From: a virus
Strand: one strand, 5' to 3'
Virus record (IMG/VR): IMGVR_UViG_3300028025_003604
Span: 1 to 64,000 of that record
Length of the DNA stretch: 64,000 nucleotides
Part shown: in pieces, positions 26,479-37,168 of the stretch
Layout: each line of letters starts with the position of its first letter
Numbering within the stretch: the stretch's first letter is position 1
Notes under the pieces: generated by a model
What the model saw: the letters and a program-made list of their open reading frames with translations, nothing else
Told to the model about the DNA's origin: nothing
The model's database searches: none
Position numbers and translations under genes: made by a program

Positions 26479-29400
26479 TTATTGATTTGGAAATTCAGAT
26501 AATGCTTCTGCTCTTGCGTCTTCGATCACACCTGAGATGTAAGCCTTGAGCTCTTTTCTTCTTTGCTTCCTGTCAGGGATAGCGAGTATCTTGCTGATGT
26601 CTTTCCATTCTTCTTGGAGATACTGCTTAGTGATTTGACCTGAACGCTTAGTGTACTGGTAGTACTCATCGTCGGTCATGTCACGAGTTTCCTCGCTACT
26701 AGGATCGTCGCTCACATATAGAGGGCGAGTCTCAGGCTTACCGATGTAGATACCGTTCTCGTTAAGAGCTGCAAGCAACTCATCCTTACTAGGCTTACCT
26801 ACTGTGATAGGTAATAACTTCTCTGAAGTAGATGGTGTAACTGGTTCACCGAATACATCTAGGATCGGATTTAATCCATCATTCAAATAAGGAATGTCTC
26901 TGTAGATTCTTTCAACACCCTTAGCCGCCTTAATCGGAGAGTCCATCGCTTCACGTGTGAACTTGATAGCCTGCTGAGTGAAGTTTGATACAGCCATTGT
27001 TTTAGCTTGATCAGAACCCCAGCTTATAATACGATCTCCAAGACTTGATGACTGGTTGTATTCTTGCTTAGGCTTGATCACCTCAACGAAGTCTTGAATA
27101 CCTTTCATTACAGACTTGTCGTATAATGCTGTAACCATACCTGCTGCTGCGATTTTTGCCTCGTTAGTAGGCTGATCACTGCTATTGTACTTTCCGCTAT
27201 CATGCATAGCTCCTACAGCAGCTAACACTGGAGCAACAGGCCAGTCCTTATAAGAGATGTATCTGCCGCTCTTAAGCTTGATAGAGTAAGGTCTCCATCC
27301 GCTCTTCATTAACTCGTAGTTTTTCTGAGGATCGCCGGAACCATTAGCTGTTACTTCGAATAGATCATCATCATCGTCACCAGTTAATCCGCTTAACATT
27401 ATGAATGTTGATAAACCGATAGTAGCCTTGATGGCGAAGTCGGCTCTCTCATCTGCAGTAAGCTTTCTTCTAACGTTTCCTTTTAAGGAAGTATCAACAA
27501 CTGTACTTCCAACGGCAGATTTTACATAACCCAATGGAGTGTAGTTTAAAGCATTCTCTGTAAGGTTAACAACGATACGAGTGAACGGTAAAAACATTCT
27601 AGATAGTTTAGTAGACTGCTGGAATGAAAGAGCTAATTTGTACACAGGTCTCATGAATCCTTCTGGCTCGTAGTTAAGAGTAACTCTCTTACCGAACTCA
27701 TCAGCCTCCTTCTTAATGTCCTTGCTTCTACCTTCTTCTAAGATCTGACCAACCCTTCTTCTGTATCTTACAGTGCCCGGAAGGTATCCTTCTGACTTAG
27801 CCTTATCAGCTGCCTCAGCTTTTTTCTCAGAAGTCTTGTTTAGTATTTCGTCAACACGCTTCTTAATATCCATATCAGGATTAGCCTTACCTTCTTCCTT
27901 AGCGGTATTGTAAGCCATCACTCTTGAGATAGCTTCTGAGTTTGCTCTAGCAAATGCAGCATCCGTTGCAGCTAGTGCACGGCCCACATACTTTAATACC
28001 TTTGGACTTAATCCACCAGCCCAGTCTAATACCTTACCAGCTTTATCTCCAGCCACTTGCTTCCAAGAGAAGAACTCTAGGATGTTGCCCTGCTTGAACT
28101 TATCTCCGTCTTGAGCGGTTACACCTGTCTTTAAAATATCAGCAGCGTCATTTGCGCCCTGCTTAATTCCAGCTAAGAAACCTTGGATACCATTAATGAA
28201 TGGCATTACGCTCTTGGTTTTGATTGCCTCACGAGTACCAACCACAGCACCTTCTGCGAAAGAGTTCCATAAGTTGGCAAAGAAGTTGGTAGACTGGGTA
28301 GTGATACCACTCAGGATGTGAGCGTACCATATAGCCTCCATAATATCTGTGGCAGCTACCGGAGTAATTGAGCTGATGTAGTTTCCTAAAGCATAAGTCG
28401 CCTCATCCTTTGGCAAACCTTCGTCAGCATTTCTTACCTCTTTAGCTAGGTCTGTGATAGTCTTGCGCTGCTCTTCTGTTAATGGCTTGCCGTTCTCGGA
28501 TTCTACCTGATCCATGATCTTCTTAACATAGAACTGTAACATAGATGGCGAACCTTTAGAGTTCTCATAGAAGCGTCTGAATGCCTGTATAGCCTGACCA
28601 AGTTCTGTACCTAATGGCGCCACTTGGTTTACTAATTGGGCCTGCTTTTCACTTAACCTTTGAGCGGTTTCTTTATCACCCTTAATCTCCGCCATATTGA
28701 TAGCGGTGTCGATCTTATCCATAACCGCACCACTCATCCAGATCCTAACACGGTTAGGTATATCTTGAGGCTGAGTAAGAAGATAGTCTAATGCATCTTC
28801 TGGGTTCTTTTCATCTATAAATGCTTGAGCCTCTTCAGCTGTTTGTTTATTGGAGACAACAAAGTATTTCTTTGCGTCATCGTTTATCTTAGCTATGGTA
28901 TCAACTCCTCTGTCAGGGAAAGTTTTAGATAACCCCCGAGCTCTCTGGCCCTCTTCAAGGTCACCAACAATATCTTCCACTGATGGGTTAAGGGCTGGGT
29001 CATACTTAACATCTTCAATAAGATCCATGGCCTCATCTTTAGTCAACCCCTTTTCATCCATAATGATTTGAGCAACATCTTCGTCACTAAGTTTACCTAA
29101 CATATTAGCTACACTCTTTCTGGTATCGGCATCGATATTGGCGCCACCTTTAGAAAGCTGTGCACCACCAACCTGATCTTTAAAGAAAGCCTTAACAGCT
29201 AAGTCGGTAGCGTTATCGATCATAGACTTATCGAAGTCTATACCCTTACCCCACTTATCCATAAGGTCTCTTATAACCTTTTGTACGTAGTTGATTAGGG
29301 TATTGATAATATCTCCAGATGTAGCCTGATTGTAGCCGTATACTGTGTCTCTAAACTCATTCTTATCCTTGGCCATAATACCGGCCATGTTATCTCTGAA

Positions 29401-32400
29401 ATCTTTGTTCGTTAATAACTCAGCCATGAACTCATTAAAGTTCTGTAGGCCATAGTAAGCACCGCTTGCCTTTTCGCCAACGATGTCTGGATGTTTTGCC
29501 TTTAAGAACTTATAGATGTCTTCAAGAGCTTTGTACTCAGTGGTACCTTTGTTCTTGTTGATACTATCAAGAGTAACCCAGTGCATCATCTCGTGAGCAG
29601 TGGCAGAATACTGGTTGGCGTAGATGTCTGTAGCGATACCTATAACCGGCTTGTCAAGGAATGTTCTTGGACGAGAGTATAAACCTGCAACCATACCACC
29701 AGACTGGTTGAATATGTTTGCTGTTTGACCTAGGTTATACATCTCAACCTTGTCCGCCTTTGGCATCTTAGAGATCGCCTTGAATATAGGCTGGTATGGA
29801 CCTTCAACTTCTGCTAGCTTTTCAGCTACAGTCTTTACATTCTCGCCAGTTAAATCTGTAATGCCGAACTTAGATAGAGGTACGTAGTTGCTTCCCTCAG
29901 CTAGGTTTATGTTCGGTAGGCTATTGAAATCCTTTAGATCTTCTACAGATAAACCTCCACCGATCTTAGCTTGAGCACGCTTTGCGTTAGGCTTAAACTT
30001 AGCAAGAGCAGGATTTGTTTCAACCTGATTTAGGGTTCCCGGCTTTACCTTGCTGTATACTTCTGGCTTTAAGGCCTCTGTAGTCTGAGCTCTTAATAGT
30101 TTCTTTCTTCCAATGTTCCATTCTGCTACAGTCATAGGATACCCCCGACCTGCCGCAGCTTTAGAAACCCAAGCAACCTGCTTGTTTGGATCGAACGCTT
30201 GTCCCGGATATTGTTTTTCAAACATCCTTCTTGCTGGCTCGATTAAGTTAAGTGGGTCCTGATTAAAAGGATAAACCTTCCCTTTAGGTACACGTACCAC
30301 ATAACCGTAATCGTTAGGAATGTTTCTTTCCAAAACGTCAGGTCTGGTGTAATACATTGAGATACCTACACCCGGACGCTCATCTCTACCAGTTGCTCTG
30401 GTATTGCTACCGAACTTATTAGGATCGATCTTCTTAATATTCTTATCGCTGTAGTGATAGAACAAGTAGTTGCCCTTATCATCTTCAGTCATTTGTTTTT
30501 GTGTAGTGGCAGGTAATTCTACCTTACCAACTTTTTGTTGAACAGGAGAAGCAACACCTTTTATACCTGAACCATACGGCGCCACTGTCTGTGACTGTTG
30601 TGTCTTAGATTTAAGCTCTGGGTATTTCGCCCTGAACTCAGGAGTCATAATATCGTAAGCGTTAATCTTCTTATCAGGCACACCTACTACAGTACCAAGA
30701 ACATTGTTCTGGTAAGTAGAGTGATCTGACACTCCACCAAACCCTGTTGGTTTCAACACGAGCATGATGTCATTCATGTCGAAGTTGTTGTCCTTATAGA
30801 AACCGTCTCTTAAAGATTCGTAGTCAACAAATAATTTGTTGTCATCTAAGAACTTCTTAAGCTCAGTACCTTTCTTTTCTTTTTGATCATCAAGAGCAAT
30901 CAAGAAATCTTTTCTCTTAGGACTCTCTAATAATTCTTCAAAAGAATTGAAGTCGTTAACGATCTTGTTAAGACCTGAGATCTTAGAGATGCTGTTAAGT
31001 TTTTCTTTGAACTTAGCGTAGTCATCTTTAAAGATCCCTTTCAACCTTTGAACAGTAATATCTGCAACACTCTTGTTAAACAGCTTGCTCTTTGAAGGAG
31101 AACCTGAAATGATAAATAAGTAGTCGCTTTTCTTGATGTTATCGTTAACAAACTTCTCACCCTTGCCTGTAGCCCAGATAATATTCTCTTTTCTATTCTT
31201 TGGATCAAGAGCGAATGAAGGACCAGCATCTAAGTAATGCTCGCCATCAATAACACTATCGTAATAATTACCACGACCTAATTGATCTGCTACCCAGAAC
31301 CAAACCTTCTGGCCCTTTGCTTGAATCTCATCGATCAAAGATTTGATGTCGATCTTGTCTTCTGGTTTTACAAAAGACAGTGGATAGCTTTCTTTAAACC
31401 TTACTGGTTCTGCTTTCGGATCAGCAACCCTTAACTGAGTTGGCGTACCTACGTTCTCACCAATATTGTTTTTAAACTCGGTAACGTTCTCCTTACCTAC
31501 TACTTCTGATATATCTGTACCAGTCTTAAGAGCGTTAGAAATTTCCTTAGCCTTCTTAATGAAGGTGGCTTTATCTGTGTCGCTAAGTAGTGGATCAAGG
31601 CCTAAGTATTTTGCAATCTCATTTACGAAATCGATTACGGCCTGCTTGAAACCTGTAGGAACCGAATCGAAATCAATAGTACCATCAGCCATCAAAGCAA
31701 TAGATTCAACCATTGCTTCATCTACCTGTGTTTCTTTTCCTTCGTAGTTATTCTCTGACCAGTTAACAATAGCCTTAGCATTGTTATTAGTTTTCGCCAA
31801 CTGAGCTAAACCATTAGCCATCTTGTCGTACAGATTTCTATCTGTATTTCTAATGATGTTCATCACAGGGTGAGAAGACTCGTGCCATGCAATGTTCCAG
31901 TCCTTAGAGTTTTTGATTGCAGCCAAGTTGATAGACACAGTTCCGTCTTCATCAACGAATACACCTTGAGTAGATTTATCCTGACCTGACTCACTAGCAA
32001 ATGAATCTGCGTTATCGTAGATCTTAAATTTAACTCCCGAGCTGGCAAGTGTCTTAGCAGCTTGGTTTACATCAGCAATAACCTTCTTGTGGATAGGACT
32101 GCTAACAGTTACGTTAGGTAGATCTACTGGAGCATCTGCAGTTACTGTGAACTTAGGACTCTTATCAGTATAGTTATCCTCTATATTAGAGAACTCTTCT
32201 GGTAATAAACCAATCTTCTGCTCAGCAAACGGACGCTCTGTTGCGCTCATGAAACCTTCATCACCTTTCTTCTTGATAGATCCATCAGGATTTCTCATTT
32301 GCTTACCGAAGTTTACCCATGAGTTTTGACCACGTGTCTCAGTAGTCATTGCTCTTCTTGCGAGAGGAGTAAACATTCTTGCGTGAACGTCCCATGCATT

Positions 32401-35073
32401 CTCTTCACCTACGGCGCCAAAAGAATTACCTCTTTCTGTGTGGCCGAAGAAGTCATGCACACCACGGAACACATCGTTCATTAACAATGGTTTGCCGTTA
32501 ATATCTTTAGCACCACTATCTCTCAATAGTGGGTTATCATTTCTTTGTTGATCTGTGATAGGATTCTGACCGAAGTCTTTTTCTGTAGAGAGAACGAATA
32601 GATGTTTGTTGTCACGCACATCTTTAATCATCTCCTCAGAGTTTTTATATGGCTCACCCTGACCCTCGTAGATTTCGAACTTAACACCAGCTTTAGTGAT
32701 GGCGTCAAATTGATCTTTAGTTTCTTGGGCCATAGCCTCGTAAGCAGCTTTTACTTGTGGATCGTTAGGGTTATTCTCCATAGCGTCATAAGCATCTGCT
32801 ATTGATTTAGATTTATTTTCATCAAGCTTTGTGATAGGCGCTCCTTCTGGAACATCGATACCCTTAGCTTGCTTGTATTCTGTAGCAATAACCTTAGTCT
32901 CAGGATTAGGTTCGTTAAACAATCTCTTGCCTGCTTTAACTGTAACCTCTGGTAGGTCGACAGCTTTAGCACTCCTGTCCTTATCTACTACTGCAAGTAT
33001 CTGCTTTTCTAATTCCTTTATTTGATTCTCAGCTTCTGGTTTAAACGCAGGATCTAATTCCTTAGCTTGCTGAGTTAATGCATCCTTCTTTTTAATTAGT
33101 TCTAGTGTCTCAGCTTTTGCAGAATCAGAAAGATCTTCAGGAACTTTCTTAATATCTGTAGTTGTTTGGGCGATCTCTTGCTTGAGCTTCATACCCTGCT
33201 CCTTGGTTAGATTACCAGAAGCAACATTTAGATCTATATTGTTTGATACCTGTGCCGCATCACCCTTAGTAACTACAGTAACAACATCTTTCTTTGAAAT
33301 ATCTTTTCCTCTCTTCGCAGTCTCAACCATTGTACCGTAAGCTATCTCTACAGATCCCGGACCGGTTTCTCCGATCGCTTCCATAAGGATTGCGTTAGGG
33401 CTTGTGATTTTACCTTCAGAAACTAATTGACCAGCAGCCTCACCACCAGCACCAAGCCCTGCCTGTACAGCCATCTCTGCTGCACCTGCTAGCGCTTTCC
33501 CTGCAATTGTTTTGGCTGGCTTTGATAATACCTTACCAGCAATACCACCACTAATCATGTCAAACAATGCTACAGGGACACCCTTCTTCAAACCGTCTGA
33601 CTTTAACTCATCCATTAACTTTTTATCAGCAAATGCATTCTTAAGATCTTCTGCGTTTGTTACATCAACGCCAAGTTCAGAGAGCCCTTCTATTATTTTA
33701 CCAGAGTACTCTAGGTTTAATGAGGCCATACCTAATCCAGCTAAAGCACCAGTACTAGCACCAGCAGCAGTTCCAATTCCCGGAACAACACTACCAGCTA
33801 CAGCACCTGTACCAGCACCGGCAGCCATACGTGATGCGCCATGAGAATATAATGCACTTAAACTTTCTAGTGATAGCTCTAAAAGAATTCCCAATGGATT
33901 CTTTTTAAATAATTCAAAGCTTGGGTTGTTGCTAAACTCTTCGTAAATCTTTGTACCCTTTGCGTCTTGCTGAAGCTTTTGCAATTCAGCTAAACGAGCT
34001 ACATCTATACCAGAGTTTTCTGCAGTTACGTTTAATATGTCAGCAGTCTCACCAACCTTAGTTCCGCGATCAATAGCATTACTAATTAATTTCCCAAAGG
34101 CCCTAGTTGTGTAAGGATTTTCGTAATCAATTTGGCGTAACCTTTCTGAAGCAGCAGCCTTTTCTTCTTTGGCCTTGTTAAATAACTCAACAGCAGTTGC
34201 AATATCTTTATTTTGATTGATCATAGTTGCCGCAGCATCCTGATCAATATCAGCGCCAATCATATCAAGCTCTAACTTAACAGCTTCCTTTTCTGACTCG
34301 CTAGTCTTAGGGTCATTTAGTTTTTGAATAGCATCGGTATATTCACTTTGCTTACCATACGACAACGACTTAAGGCCGTTGAATTGACGGCCTGTTAAAA
34401 CTCCTTTTAAATCGGAGTTCTCATATTCTTTAGTTAATTCTGGAGACTTAGAGTTGTATACACCAGCATAGGTGCTACTAATAAAAGAATCACGTGTTTG
34501 ATTATTGGTCTGAAGATCTGAGTTCTTTGAGAAGAAGTCATACAGTAAGCCTGTTCTTTCAGTACCTTTATTTTGTTGGTTTAACTCATAAGCACTTCTG
34601 ATTAACTCAGAAGCCTTTGGAGCAAACGTTGGATCTTTCTTTTTCTTATCTTCTATAAGCGAGTTAAGCGTTCCGGTACCGGCGCTAACCCTCTTATATC
34701 TTTCCTTCATCTCATCTGTTACAACGGGATCTATCTCCAATGGTAATGGAGATTGGTCCGATACAGATACAGATGCAGAAGCTTGAGATGATTGAGGCGT
34801 AGATGTCTTTGATGACTTTACCACAACTTCTGGCAAAGTCTCTCCATCCACCGCCATCTCTTTTTTTTTTACAGGAAAGAACTCTGGGAACTTGTCCTCA
34901 AACTCAACATCAGATTTATATTTACCGCTATCTATTGTAGCAGAGTAATCGAAGGCAGCAGATAAATTATCTTTACCTATTTGAGGAAATTGATTCAACA
35001 GTTCATCATCACTTATTTCAGGATTAGACTTAAGCGTTTCATGAAAATTTAATAGCGTTTGTTTTATATCCAT
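26479..35073 (-). CDS. Giant polyvalent virion protein (2864 aa)
   Basis: Probably packaged in the head or tail and ejected with DNA. Visible parts: TonB-box-like LPEVVVKS near residue 80, LPEVTVKAG near 705 and LPNVTVSS near 983; a Gly/Ala-rich membrane-active stretch at about 408-450; a phage polyvalent-protein domain with VHDFFGH and ENAWDVHARMFTPLARRAM near 870-920; zincin motifs WHESSHP (about 1061) and AHEMMHW (about 1825); a LFYHYSDKNIKKID segment near 1535, similar to ART-like polyvalent modules; a long helical C-terminal half with coiled coils. No RNA polymerase motif is recognised. It lies last before the lysis genes and next to other internal virion proteins. Confidence 0.75.
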   Translation of the reverse strand: MDIKQTLLNFHETLKSNPEISDDELLNQFPQIGKDNLSAAFDYSATIDSGKYKSDVEFEDKFPEFFPVKKKEMAVDGETLPEVVVKSSKTSTPQSSQASASVSVSDQSPLPLEIDPVVTDEMKERYKRVSAGTGTLNSLIEDKKKKDPTFAPKASELIRSAYELNQQNKGTERTGLLYDFFSKNSDLQTNNQTRDSFISSTYAGVYNSKSPELTKEYENSDLKGVLTGRQFNGLKSLSYGKQSEYTDAIQKLNDPKTSESEKEAVKLELDMIGADIDQDAAATMINQNKDIATAVELFNKAKEEKAAASERLRQIDYENPYTTRAFGKLISNAIDRGTKVGETADILNVTAENSGIDVARLAELQKLQQDAKGTKIYEEFSNNPSFELFKKNPLGILLELSLESLSALYSHGASRMAAGAGTGAVAGSVVPGIGTAAGASTGALAGLGMASLNLEYSGKIIEGLSELGVDVTNAEDLKNAFADKKLMDELKSDGLKKGVPVALFDMISGGIAGKVLSKPAKTIAGKALAGAAEMAVQAGLGAGGEAAGQLVSEGKITSPNAILMEAIGETGPGSVEIAYGTMVETAKRGKDISKKDVVTVVTKGDAAQVSNNIDLNVASGNLTKEQGMKLKQEIAQTTTDIKKVPEDLSDSAKAETLELIKKKDALTQQAKELDPAFKPEAENQIKELEKQILAVVDKDRSAKAVDLPEVTVKAGKRLFNEPNPETKVIATEYKQAKGIDVPEGAPITKLDENKSKSIADAYDAMENNPNDPQVKAAYEAMAQETKDQFDAITKAGVKFEIYEGQGEPYKNSEEMIKDVRDNKHLFVLSTEKDFGQNPITDQQRNDNPLLRDSGAKDINGKPLLMNDVFRGVHDFFGHTERGNSFGAVGEENAWDVHARMFTPLARRAMTTETRGQNSWVNFGKQMRNPDGSIKKKGDEGFMSATERPFAEQKIGLLPEEFSNIEDNYTDKSPKFTVTADAPVDLPNVTVSSPIHKKVIADVNQAAKTLASSGVKFKIYDNADSFASESGQDKSTQGVFVDEDGTVSINLAAIKNSKDWNIAWHESSHPVMNIIRNTDRNLYDKMANGLAQLAKTNNNAKAIVNWSENNYEGKETQVDEAMVESIALMADGTIDFDSVPTGFKQAVIDFVNEIAKYLGLDPLLSDTDKATFIKKAKEISNALKTGTDISEVVGKENVTEFKNNIGENVGTPTQLRVADPKAEPVRFKESYPLSFVKPEDKIDIKSLIDEIQAKGQKVWFWVADQLGRGNYYDSVIDGEHYLDAGPSFALDPKNRKENIIWATGKGEKFVNDNIKKSDYLFIISGSPSKSKLFNKSVADITVQRLKGIFKDDYAKFKEKLNSISKISGLNKIVNDFNSFEELLESPKRKDFLIALDDQKEKKGTELKKFLDDNKLFVDYESLRDGFYKDNNFDMNDIMLVLKPTGFGGVSDHSTYQNNVLGTVVGVPDKKINAYDIMTPEFRAKYPELKSKTQQSQTVAPYGSGIKGVASPVQQKVGKVELPATTQKQMTEDDKGNYLFYHYSDKNIKKIDPNKFGSNTRATGRDERPGVGISMYYTRPDVLERNIPNDYGYVVRVPKGKVYPFNQDPLNLIEPARRMFEKQYPGQAFDPNKQVAWVSKAAAGRGYPMTVAEWNIGRKKLLRAQTTEALKPEVYSKVKPGTLNQVETNPALAKFKPNAKRAQAKIGGGLSVEDLKDFNSLPNINLAEGSNYVPLSKFGITDLTGENVKTVAEKLAEVEGPYQPIFKAISKMPKADKVEMYNLGQTANIFNQSGGMVAGLYSRPRTFLDKPVIGIATDIYANQYSATAHEMMHWVTLDSINKNKGTTEYKALEDIYKFLKAKHPDIVGEKASGAYYGLQNFNEFMAELLTNKDFRDNMAGIMAKDKNEFRDTVYGYNQATSGDIINTLINYVQKVIRDLMDKWGKGIDFDKSMIDNATDLAVKAFFKDQVGGAQLSKGGANIDADTRKSVANMLGKLSDEDVAQIIMDEKGLTKDEAMDLIEDVKYDPALNPSVEDIVGDLEEGQRARGLSKTFPDRGVDTIAKINDDAKKYFVVSNKQTAEEAQAFIDEKNPEDALDYLLTQPQDIPNRVRIWMSGAVMDKIDTAINMAEIKGDKETAQRLSEKQAQLVNQVAPLGTELGQAIQAFRRFYENSKGSPSMLQFYVKKIMDQVESENGKPLTEEQRKTITDLAKEVRNADEGLPKDEATYALGNYISSITPVAATDIMEAIWYAHILSGITTQSTNFFANLWNSFAEGAVVGTREAIKTKSVMPFINGIQGFLAGIKQGANDAADILKTGVTAQDGDKFKQGNILEFFSWKQVAGDKAGKVLDWAGGLSPKVLKYVGRALAATDAAFARANSEAISRVMAYNTAKEEGKANPDMDIKKRVDEILNKTSEKKAEAADKAKSEGYLPGTVRYRRRVGQILEEGRSKDIKKEADEFGKRVTLNYEPEGFMRPVYKLALSFQQSTKLSRMFLPFTRIVVNLTENALNYTPLGYVKSAVGSTVVDTSLKGNVRRKLTADERADFAIKATIGLSTFIMLSGLTGDDDDDLFEVTANGSGDPQKNYELMKSGWRPYSIKLKSGRYISYKDWPVAPVLAAVGAMHDSGKYNSSDQPTNEAKIAAAGMVTALYDKSVMKGIQDFVEVIKPKQEYNQSSSLGDRIISWGSDQAKTMAVSNFTQQAIKFTREAMDSPIKAAKGVERIYRDIPYLNDGLNPILDVFGEPVTPSTSEKLLPITVGKPSKDELLAALNENGIYIGKPETRPLYVSDDPSSEETRDMTDDEYYQYTKRSGQITKQYLQEEWKDISKILAIPDRKQRRKELKAYISGVIEDARAEALSEFPNQ

Positions 35074-35087
35074 TATTTTCCTTTTAA

Positions 35088-36506
35088 TTATCTTGGGGTG
35101 CCTTTTTGTTCTTTCGGTTTAGGGTTATATCCTGTTCCGCTTGTTGCTGGAACTACTACATCGCGCCATGATTGGATGTCGTATGTTTTTAATGGTTCAC
35201 CTGCTTTCTCTCTTACGAAGAACTGACGTGTACCAGAGTTGTACTGAACCTCTACTGGTCCATAAGTACCTCTTCTATTTTTGAATAATGGTAGGTTATT
35301 GAACTGTCCAGTTACATCGTACATCATATTCCCCTGACCAGTCTTTTTAGCGGAGCCTAGGAAGTTTGTATCAAGACTAATGATAGATGTGATACGGTCG
35401 TTAGGTGCAGCGTTCGTAGGATCTGTTGAGGTAGGTGTAGTGATTCTTGGTTGGAATATAATATCCTGCTTAGACTCTGACTCTACCTTGCCGATTTGAT
35501 TAGCCACAGATTGTGTATGGAATGCCTTCTTGATGTTTTCTAGAATGGCGCCATTTGCTGGATCTAGAACTTTAGGCAAGCTGATAGTAGGAGGTAGTCC
35601 TGCCTTAGCAGCCATTGCCGCCTTACCTTTATCATCTGCAGTGTTGTAGTCGTTAATAAAGCCAACAGCTCTCGATGTAAGCATCCTGTTGATGCTTGGA
35701 TCTGATACGTCGTCTTTATAAACCTCGTCTACTAGAAACCCGTTATTATCAGTATTTAATACGATCTCCTCGTTCTTATCATCGTACTTCTGGTACTTAG
35801 GAGAAAAAGTAATCTTATTCGTTTCAGAAGTTCTTTTTAATCCACGCTGTACCTTAAGACTTAAAGTCTCTGTAGACTTAGGGGCCTTAGTAATTTTTTC
35901 AGTAAGAGCATTATAGCCGGTACTAAGGTTAGCAAACTTTAATCCATCTGGACTATTAATAAGAGAGCCTAAGTAATCTTGACTGTCATCCAGTTCATCA
36001 TTAGACTTAGGAACCCAGTTGCCTTTAGCGTCTTGTTTCTTGAATGCATTTCTAATAGCAACCTGTTTAGCTTCGCCAATATTATAACCCTTCCTCTCAT
36101 CGTCAGTTAATGACTTCTCTCTCTCGTCAATATTCTTTAGGATGTTAGCATACTTAGCATCTCCTGCAGTAATATTCATTAATTGCTTTAGGGCGTTTTC
36201 TGCAACTTGTGCATCAGTACCACCTTTCATTCCGCCTTTAAGAACAGCAGTTGTATTAGTTAAAATGTCGTCAACCAAAGCGGCTCTAGTTTCTGCACGC
36301 AGCTTACTAGGATCGAACATCGAACTCAATAGTTCTTTGTTCTGTTGATATATTCTCTTTTGCTCCTCAGCTTCAATACGCATCTTCTCTCTTTCCCTTT
36401 CGGCATTGAGGGCATTACGACGATCAATGCTAGACGCCATATTCGTAAGAATCTGCGAAGCAGTGTTGTCAAACTGTATAGGATTTACTCTAGTTTCTTG
36501 TGCCAT
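35088..36506 (-). CDS. Internal virion or tail structural protein (472 aa)
   Basis: Residues 1-120 are highly charged helix (SIDRRNALNAEREREKMRIE and on), the middle is mixed, and the C-terminal 120 residues are beta-rich with Tyr/Arg pairs, ending in a Lys/Pro tail. No family is recognised by name. Its place between the polyvalent protein and a gp14-like protein suggests an internal or ejected protein. Confidence 0.55.
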   Translation of the reverse strand: MAQETRVNPIQFDNTASQILTNMASSIDRRNALNAEREREKMRIEAEEQKRIYQQNKELLSSMFDPSKLRAETRAALVDDILTNTTAVLKGGMKGGTDAQVAENALKQLMNITAGDAKYANILKNIDEREKSLTDDERKGYNIGEAKQVAIRNAFKKQDAKGNWVPKSNDELDDSQDYLGSLINSPDGLKFANLSTGYNALTEKITKAPKSTETLSLKVQRGLKRTSETNKITFSPKYQKYDDKNEEIVLNTDNNGFLVDEVYKDDVSDPSINRMLTSRAVGFINDYNTADDKGKAAMAAKAGLPPTISLPKVLDPANGAILENIKKAFHTQSVANQIGKVESESKQDIIFQPRITTPTSTDPTNAAPNDRITSIISLDTNFLGSAKKTGQGNMMYDVTGQFNNLPLFKNRRGTYGPVEVQYNSGTRQFFVREKAGEPLKTYDIQSWRDVVVPATSGTGYNPKPKEQKGTPR

Positions 36507-36510
36507 TTAT

Positions 36511-37065
36511 TTATTTACCTTTAGCGCTGTTAGATAAATTAGCGGCAGACAGCAATGAGTTACCTACATTCTGCCATGCGCTAGTTCTTGTTTGACCAGC
36601 GGCACCTAGGAGGTTAGCTCTTGAGTTAAATGCGGTTTGTGCTCCTTCGTACATGGCTTGGTCTTCTTGTTGACCCGCTCTCTGTGCGTTATATAAATCC
36701 TGCAGCTTCTGAAGTCTCATCTGCTGATTCATTTCGTTAGCCTTAAAAGCATCTTGATTAGCTTGAGCTCCGTAAGCAGATACTAGAGATAGCATTTGAC
36801 TAGGGTCAACTACATTCCTTTGAGCTGCCGCTACCATGTTAGCTTGATTAGCTGCAATCTGTCTGTTCTGAATACTAGCAAATGGATTAGCGTTAAGCTC
36901 GTTTTGAGCCTGAGCCAACATCTGTGCGGGTAGCTTAGAGCGCTCCCGAACTGGCACCTGACCAGCAAGTTGATCAAACTTCTTAGCAGTCTTACCGGCA
37001 CTGATACCGCCAATGATATTGCCAATAGTTCCAGCGGCTGCCAAGCCTATTGATATAGGGTCCAT
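36511..37065 (-). CDS. Internal virion protein, gp14-like (184 aa)
   Basis: MDPISIGLAAAGTIGNIIGG gives a hydrophobic Gly-rich helix, followed by Gln/Ala/Asn-rich helices to the end (QNELNANPF, QAGQQ-type repeats). This composition is typical of podovirus internal core proteins that line the ejection channel. The in-gene GCTCCCGAACTGG is a variant of the dispersed motif at about 36948. Confidence 0.6.
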   Translation of the reverse strand: MDPISIGLAAAGTIGNIIGGISAGKTAKKFDQLAGQVPVRERSKLPAQMLAQAQNELNANPFASIQNRQIAANQANMVAAAQRNVVDPSQMLSLVSAYGAQANQDAFKANEMNQQMRLQKLQDLYNAQRAGQQEDQAMYEGAQTAFNSRANLLGAAGQTRTSAWQNVGNSLLSAANLSNSAKGK

Positions 37066-37168
37066 AGTTATATGTATTTATAATTAAAATACCGTTGCTG
37101 TATAGGCATTACGGTATATGCAAAAATCGACTAGAATGGTTGGAGAGTCCTGTAAAACAGGGGGTGAT

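Noticed and set aside
26479-35073. Giant protein as the crAss-type virion RNA polymerase
   Set aside because: No DxDxD-type catalytic motif was noticed; zincin and polyvalent-protein motifs dominate.
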